DNA of 12,691 nt from Theodoxus fluviatilis (Eukaryota > Mollusca > Gastropoda > Cycloneritida > Neritidae). Positions 8,067 through 12,691 of this stretch are shown one piece after another (positions within the stretch are counted from its first letter, which is position 1; each line of letters starts with the position of its first letter). The translations under genes and the position numbers were made by a program. Under the pieces are notes generated by a model that made no database searches, was not told the DNA's origin, and saw nothing but the letters and a program-made list of their open reading frames with translations. The stretch is from contig JAWQFJ010028241.1 of the NCBI GenBank assembly GCA_034096865.1, forward strand, positions 35,001 through 47,691, in the 5' to 3' direction.

Positions 8067-8760
8067 AGCATTGCTGTCTTGCACAGTGCAATATAAAACT
8101 AGAAATGTATTTCATTATTTATTTCATATAACAGAAAAGATAACCATGTCCTCTAAACTCCAGCAGGTGACGCTGAGTGACAACTCTGTTGATGATGGTC
8201 TGCAGTAAAACCTTCCCTGTTGATTATTTGTAAAAACTTAGCAATTTTGTGTTGAATGAGACTTTGATAAAGCATGGAAGACACGAACAACTCTTTCTAG
8301 TGCAGATATTGAGCACTCTTCCATTTTTGTAATGAAATAATGTGTGCTCATTTGACGAAATGTACACAACAACACTTTCTTTTTACTAACTCTGTATAAA
8401 AAAGCACATAGGAACTCTGTATGGCTTACACACGATGCACACAATGTTCAGGACAAACGTATAAGTCACTACTAAACGTCTATATAGCACTACATATGTT
8501 GTGCTTTATTTTGTCGACTACTCCCCAAAACAAAACTCAGTAGAAGCACAGCCAATGTTACGTTTTGCATAATAATCATTGAAACAGAGTCACACATTTA
8601 AGTGCCTGGAACTCAGGAACCGTGCAGATACACACTATGTAAGTGCTCACACTTAAAATACTGTCCCGATTTACACGACCGATACAGTCGTCTGTCTCTA
8701 TTCTAACAGCCGCAAACGGCTGTCTCACTGCATTGTAATGTAGGCAACCATTCTCAAAAT
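8067..8760. other. AT-rich anonymous sequence, no gene recognised
   Basis: No repeat longer than a short motif and no convincing coding frame is visible. The minus-strand frame at 8576-8788 runs into the duplicated segment starting at 8761 and has no recognisable domain. A first, diverged copy of the GTCTGTCTACATTCT-type motif lies at about 8690-8715. Confidence 0.55.
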
Positions 8761-8950
8761 TGCCAGCAAAAATCATTTCATTTTCCATCTATCTTAAACT
8801 AAATGTTATTAAACATCACAACTTCAGTTCAGCGTGATTGCAAACATTTGTTTATGTTTTTATTTCTGTTTTTAATATTCTAATTCGGCCTGTCGAAAAG
8901 GGGAAGTCATGTCTGTCTACATTCTGACGACCGCAATGCATTCACACGCG
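8761..8950 (+). repeat. Diverged direct duplication, copy 1
   Basis: This runs from TGCCAGCAAAAATC to CATTCACACGCG and aligns colinearly with 9494-9740. Well-conserved blocks include CATTTCATTTTCCATCT, CATCACAACTTC, ATTCTAATTCGG and CTACATTCTGACGACCGCAA. Small indels and many substitutions place the duplication well in the past. Where copy 2 carries a (TG)n tract, this copy has T-rich sequence with scattered G. Confidence 0.85.
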
Positions 8951-9011
8951 TTGCAGTTATTAAAAATTGTAGACAGGCAGCACAAAACGGAAAATTCCTC
9001 TAAATACAAGT

Positions 9012-9025
9012 AAACCACGTGGTTT
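9012..9025. other. 14-bp perfect palindrome next to a (TG)n tract
   Basis: AAACCACGTGGTTT equals its reverse complement and contains CACGTG. Its last bases run directly into the (TG)n tract. No function can be assigned from sequence alone. Confidence 0.4.
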
Positions 9026-9039
9026 GTGTGTGTGTGTGT

Positions 9040-9096
<57 letters not shown>

Positions 9097-9151
9097 TTTG
9101 TTTGCGTGTGGGCGTGCGTTTGTTTGCGTGCGTGTGTGTGTGTGTGTGTGT
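9025..9151. repeat. Compound (TG)n / (TGCG)n microsatellite
   Basis: (TG)n with a single GA interruption passes into (TGCG)n, then a short duplicated segment with GCGTGCGTTTGTTTGCGTG at about 9090 and again at about 9112, then (TG)n again. Alternating purine-pyrimidine tracts of this type can adopt Z-DNA. The overlapping open frames on both strands here (Val/Cys or Thr/His runs) are composition artefacts. Confidence 0.96.
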
Positions 9152-9493
9152 CCATGCTGTTTTCAGTGCAGAGAGTATGAAAATAAGGTCGGTACCGTCA
9201 TTCCCGCAGGTCACGATGGGTAAAAGAAGCCGAATGTTCTTGTTGCGGACGTTAGAAAATGTAGACAGACACAACGCTCATCTAACAAATGTTTCATTTT
9301 CACACGATGCAGCGGTCATTGGGGTTTACAAACCTTCCGATATTATTCATGTGTCACAGATGGCGTCTTTGTTCTGTTTTTGAATTGTTGCTGCATAGCA
9401 GATGGTGATAAACAAAGCTTGTTATCTGATCTCCTCCTGTTTTCGAGGACAGACAAGACTGATCCCAGCTCAGGGGTGATCTCGAGTCGATTG

Positions 9494-9590
9494 TGCCTGC
9501 AAAAATCGTTTCATTTTCCATCTAAGTGAAAATAATGAACATCACAACTTCGGTTCAGTGTGCTTGCAATGCTATGTATGTGTGTGTGTG

Positions 9591-9647
<57 letters not shown>

Positions 9648-9740
9648 TTTGGTTTTGGTTTTTCATATTCTAATTCGGACCGTTGAAAAAGGGAAGTCAA
9701 ATCTATCTACATTCTGACGACCGCAACCGCATTCACGCGC
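9494..9740 (+). repeat. Diverged direct duplication, copy 2, with internal (TG)n
   Basis: This is the second copy of 8761-8950, offset by 733 bp at the start. It is longer mainly because about 65 bp of (TG)n lies inside it at 9580-9644. The blocks flanking the microsatellite remain in the same order as in copy 1. Confidence 0.85.
9580..9644. repeat. (TG)n microsatellite inside the duplicated segment
   Basis: About 32 TG units, with one C substitution (GTGCGTG) near 9597, are flanked by the conserved halves of the duplication described at 9494-9740. The sister copy at 8761-8950 has no such tract. Confidence 0.96.
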
Positions 9741-11147
9741 AGGACTACACAACTCTGCTTCAAGTGATATTTTCATACATACATGTATTTGTTGAAGTCA
9801 TTTTCATCATAGCCAGGGGCCGTATGCATGAGAAGGAAGTAACGCCTTACTTTATGAGTAAGTGTCAATTTTTGAAGTAAAATCACTGCTAAGGGATGCA
9901 TGAGTCGAAAGTGATGGTTCCTTCCAAAGTAACCATGTAGTGAAACAATCCTACTTCTACTGCAGCCACGACCCATGAGTACAGCCGTAGTAACAGTGAG
10001 TTAAATTAAGCCGCCATTGCTGTCTACGGTTTGCACAGAAAACGCCGTATTTTGGGATACTAGAAAGCCACCCAATGAAAATATTAACTATGAACAGCAT
10101 TAGTTTATTAAAGCTGTATGTCGATTCCATCAATAGGTCGTGACAGCTTCTACATTTAAAAAATGGAAATGCGGGTCGACGCACATACACGCCGAAGCAT
10201 TTGTTGACATTGTGTACAAAGCTAGTGTTCTCAGATGCCATGAAAACAATACATTTAAATTGCATTTTTGTTTTGAAAACACTGTTCAGATTTAAAAAAA
10301 AAATTGTAAACGAGGAAATGTATGTCGACGTACGCCAGGGTTTCGCTAGTTTGGTTAGAAAAGTGCGAGCTGAGGCTGGAGCGAGAACGTAAATTTATGT
10401 CAACACGTATAAGATGACAGAGTTCACGTGCGTGTTTGATCGGCAACTGCAACGAATGAGACGGGACAGAATATAAACCGCACGAATCCTCTTCATTCGT
10501 TCGATAATGGATAAATATACAATATATTTATATTTCATTTCCATGAAATTGCAGATGAGTTGCACGTGGACTTGCATGCGCGCACAATGAGTTATCTGCC
10601 AACAAGCAGATGACAGCCAAAGATGCTTGCTCATGCACACTCAGATATGATTCCCGGGATTCCCCCTAGTTAGTTACTACATACCTCTACAGTCACAACT
10701 ACAACGCAACTCATCGCCCATGCATAGCCAGTAATATATTTACTTTAGAAATAAGTCTTCTCATGAGATATTTTCCTTCCTTCTCATGGCCCAGGGCCAG
10801 ATCATTCATATCCAAACGTGCTTTCGAACCAACTTGGTTGACCGCGGGCAACAACAAACTGGTCGCTAAATTATGTACATGTATGCAAATGTAACCTCTG
10901 CATACAATACCAAACGAGACCAAAGAATAGCTGGACTGATGTCGCAACCTACATAACTGTCCTTCGTTTATTTTCTTGTCGTGATCTAGCTCAAGTAATT
11001 GCTTGAGGTTTATCTATTCCAGGACACAAAATATTGATTTAGTGGGCTTGCAGCTACAGTCGTGTCTTCATTTCATCTCTCATGCCGTTTTCGGGCTCTT
11101 GAAAGTGCAACCAATGCAAATAAAAACTGTCACTCTTACAAAATAAT
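9741..11147. other. Anonymous AT-rich sequence, no gene recognised
   Basis: Short minus- and plus-strand frames occur, none with a recognisable domain. Small features are a cluster of AAGTAA/TTACTT palindromic words at 9837-9890, an 18-base near-match at 10434-10451 to the start of repeat B (7181-7199), and CACGTG hexamers at 10425 and 10563. Nothing suggests a gene. Confidence 0.55.
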
Positions 11148-11272
11148 ACCACCACCCACCACCACCACCACCACCACCACCGCCGCCACCACCACCACCA
11201 CCGCCGCCACCACCACCACCACCACCGCCGCCACGACGACGGCGACGACGACGGCCACCACCACCCACCACC

Positions 11273-11333
<61 letters not shown>

Positions 11334-11375
11334 GCACCACCACCAGCACCACCACTTCTACCACCACCACCACCA
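11148..11375. repeat. Compound (CCA)n trinucleotide repeat
   Basis: About 228 bp of CCA/CAC units contain block-wise interruptions: CCGCCG segments on the left, a GACGACGGCGACGACGACGG patch in the middle, and regularly spaced CAGCAC interruptions on the right. Long open frames cross it in several frames on both strands (Thr/His, Gly-rich, Val-rich), only because the unit is three bases long and stop-free. The minus strand is (GGT)n, which can form two-layer G-quadruplexes. It could in principle encode a His- or Gly-rich exon, but no splice or domain context supports that. Confidence 0.95.
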
Positions 11376-11722
11376 TTTTTCGGAGTCGATCTGAACGTTG
11401 CAGTAATGACGTCACTACGAGTTGCTGTGAATGTGACGTAGGAACTACGCATGAGGGCAGTGTACGAAAGCACAGAACGCGGCAGCCAGGGGTTCCAACT
11501 GATGAGGGGCCATCGAGAGGTCACGACCGTATTGTTACTCTTCAGTATGTGGTTTTATGCAAATGTGTCATGATTATGTGTACTGTCACGTTTCAAAATT
11601 TTCTGACATCATTTTTGTCAACCATATCGTATCATATGCAAGTCCGTACAACAGAAACGGAAGTATCAACATTACCTTTTATGATTAACGCTTTCCCTCG
11701 AGTTGCAGACAATAAAAATTTT

Positions 11723-11752
11723 GGGAGGGAGTTTTGGGGGAGAGGGATGGGG
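11723..11752 (+). other. Potential G-quadruplex
   Basis: Five G runs of length 3, 3, 5, 3 and 4 start at 11723, 11727, 11736, 11744 and 11749. The loops are 1, 6, 3 and 2 nt, which meets the usual four-run pattern with one run spare. It lies about 117 bp from the left target-site duplication of the SINE. Folding is inferred from pattern only. Confidence 0.7.
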
Positions 11753-11858
11753 AAGTAGAGAACCCTGAGAACAGCAGATCCGTTAGAGGGAAGCCACTAA
11801 ACTCTCGTTCTTGACTGGAAGAGACGACAGCTGTTCTCACACGTCCATGCAACAGATT

Positions 11859-11869
11859 GCTTTCAAATG
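11859..11869. repeat. Target-site duplication, copy 1
   Basis: GCTTTCAAATG is identical to 12267-12277. The two copies bracket the SINE exactly, as expected of a LINE-mediated insertion. Confidence 0.75.
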
Positions 11870-12266
11870 AAAAGGTGTGGTTTTTTATAGCGACTTACAC
11901 CCTTTGTCAGGGTCTCAAACCGCTTACACTTTACCCCCTGATCACTGGGCATCTTCATCAATCCTCACTGGTACCTCACACAAACATAGTGACAGACATT
12001 TAAGACGCACACAGTCAGGTACCAGCACCAACTCCGCTCCCTGGGGAGTATTCCAACCCGATGCTGGCGCTTGGCCGCATACAAGGGTTAATCGCACAAC
12101 GTTTTTGCCAATATTGCCCTCACAGGTACCCGGTTTTACTCCTGGGTGGGGAGAAACAATGCGAGTTAAGCATCTTGCTCAAGGATGCAACTCTGGGAAC
12201 CGCGCAGCTTCGAACGCCGTACCCACTGGCCGCAAGCGACTGTAGGTCCAGCGCGCTAACCACTCG
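11870..12266 (-). mobile_element. tRNA-derived SINE with target-site duplication, minus strand
   Basis: Read on the minus strand, the element begins at a tRNA Leu/Ser-like A box (GCCGAGTGGTTAGCGCG, about 12267-12251). It continues to a B-box-like GCGTTCGAAGC at 12217-12207. It then has a central block CTTGAGCAAGATGCTTAAC at 12182-12164, similar in type to the conserved central domains of metazoan SINEs such as Nin-DC, an identification made from memory and not certain. The 3' region ends GTCGCTATAAAAAACC near 11878, resembling the CGCTATATAAA ends of several animal SINEs, followed by an A-rich tail. Identical 11-bp repeats flank it at 11859-11869 and 12267-12277. The first seven or so tRNA bases seem to be missing, so the copy is slightly 5' truncated. 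Plus-strand open frames across this span are not genes. Confidence 0.83.
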
Positions 12267-12277
12267 GCTTTCAAATG
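12267..12277. repeat. Target-site duplication, copy 2
   Basis: GCTTTCAAATG is repeated here, at the 5' end of the minus-strand SINE. Up to a few bases at its inner edge may belong to the tRNA-derived head rather than the target. Confidence 0.72.
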
Positions 12278-12691
12278 CTTTGATGATTTGCTAACTTAGG
12301 ATCTTGGCCTGCAGAGACCGTCAATCAACAAGCCATTACTCGACGCTCTGAGTGTGGGGAAGATAGTTCTCTGGGGTTAACCCCTATGGGATGTGTAGTG
12401 TGTAGACCCAGTCCGTCTTCCTGCGCGATCAGCAACAAGCGAATGACTGGGGAAATCCAGAATCGAAAAGTTTACTCTTACTCTGAATAGCTCTAGTGAA
12501 CTTGTCATCTATGGTCTTACCTAGCCTACAGAGGCTAATAAGCCGTCAAACTCCAGCTAACATAATGATCACCATCATCACGATGTTGCAGCGCTTGTCC
12601 TGAAGTTTGACCAGCGCTTGACCAGCAGTTTGACCAGCGCTTGACCAGCAGTTGCTTTGCGGCTAATGGATGCGGCGTTGTAAGCTCCGCG
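12278..12691. other. Anonymous sequence to the window end
   Basis: There is no coding frame or RNA gene recognised. It contains a perfect 12-bp palindrome GGGGTTAACCCC at 12373-12384 and the 23-bp tandem duplication at 12604-12649. Confidence 0.55.
12604..12649. repeat. 23-bp tandem duplication
   Basis: Two identical 23-bp copies start AGTTTGACCAGCGC at 12604 and 12627, and a third begins (AGTT) before diverging at 12654. Each 23-mer is itself a diverged dimer of TTGACCAGC, so the structure shows two rounds of duplication. A CAGCGCTTG remnant lies just upstream, near 12590. Confidence 0.93.

Larger units (their letters stand above)
11376..11869. other. Anonymous sequence with a CRE-like site and a G-quadruplex motif
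   Basis: There is no convincing coding frame. A palindromic TGACGTCA, the consensus CRE, lies at 11407-11414, with a half-site-like GTGACGTA about 20 bp downstream. A G-rich cluster follows at 11723-11752. The right boundary is the target-site duplication of the SINE. Confidence 0.5.

Noticed and set aside
8960..9383. Open frames of 104 and 119 codons over the (TG)n tract
   Set aside because: The frames overlap antisense and are dominated by Val/Cys or Thr/His dipeptides.
11054..11524. 156-codon Gly/Trp-rich frame and its antisense partners over (CCA)n
   Set aside because: A stop-free triplet repeat opens all frames. The short unique ends show no domain, splice context or start context.
11497..11528. 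Possible hammerhead ribozyme (CTGATGAG core)
   Set aside because: The second conserved core (CGAAAC) is missing: the sequence after the potential stem is CGAGAGG. There is no matching stem III.
11877..12294. 122- and 77-codon plus-strand frames
   Set aside because: They lie antisense to, or run just past, the SINE and translate its tRNA-like and tail sequences.

Overview
The window looks like non-coding, repeat-dominated nuclear DNA from an animal. A marine invertebrate, perhaps a mollusc, is the most likely source. The evidence is long (GA)n, (CA)n/(TG)n, (CCTA)n and (CCA)n microsatellites, a long minisatellite, two tRNA-derived SINE-like elements with split Pol III promoters, and a probable inverted-repeat DNA transposon. 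I found no open reading frame that looks like a conserved protein, no intact tRNA or rRNA gene and no CRISPR array. The species is inference; kingdom-level placement is fairly safe.

Layout. Positions 1-2715 are a 32-bp minisatellite: 84 full copies plus 27 bases, in perfect 32-bp register with no indel. A 10-N gap at 2682-2691 also fits the register exactly. Positions 2716-3556 are unique, with a strong hairpin at 3113-3190. Positions 3557-3897 hold two (GA)n tracts and one (CA)n tract. The (CA)n tract abuts a minus-strand tRNA-derived SINE-like element at 3898-4052. Positions 4053-5060 are anonymous sequence with (TAGG)n and a 320-bp degenerate (CCTA)n tract. Positions 5061-6527 hold no recognisable gene. 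Positions 6528-8066 form a candidate non-autonomous DNA transposon: 15-bp perfect terminal inverted repeats, 148-bp inverted arms about 93% identical, and a core of shuffled direct repeats. Positions 8067-9740 contain a diverged direct duplication (8761-8950 and 9494-9740), two (TG)n tracts and a short recurring motif. Positions 9741-11147 are anonymous. Positions 11148-11375 are a compound (CCA)n tract and 11723-11752 carry a G-quadruplex motif. Positions 11870-12266 are a complete or nearly complete minus-strand SINE flanked by an 11-bp target-site duplication. A 23-bp tandem duplication lies at 12604-12649.

No genes act together here. What the window records is repeat turnover: array homogenisation, retroposition, probable DNA transposition, and microsatellite growth inside a duplicated segment.
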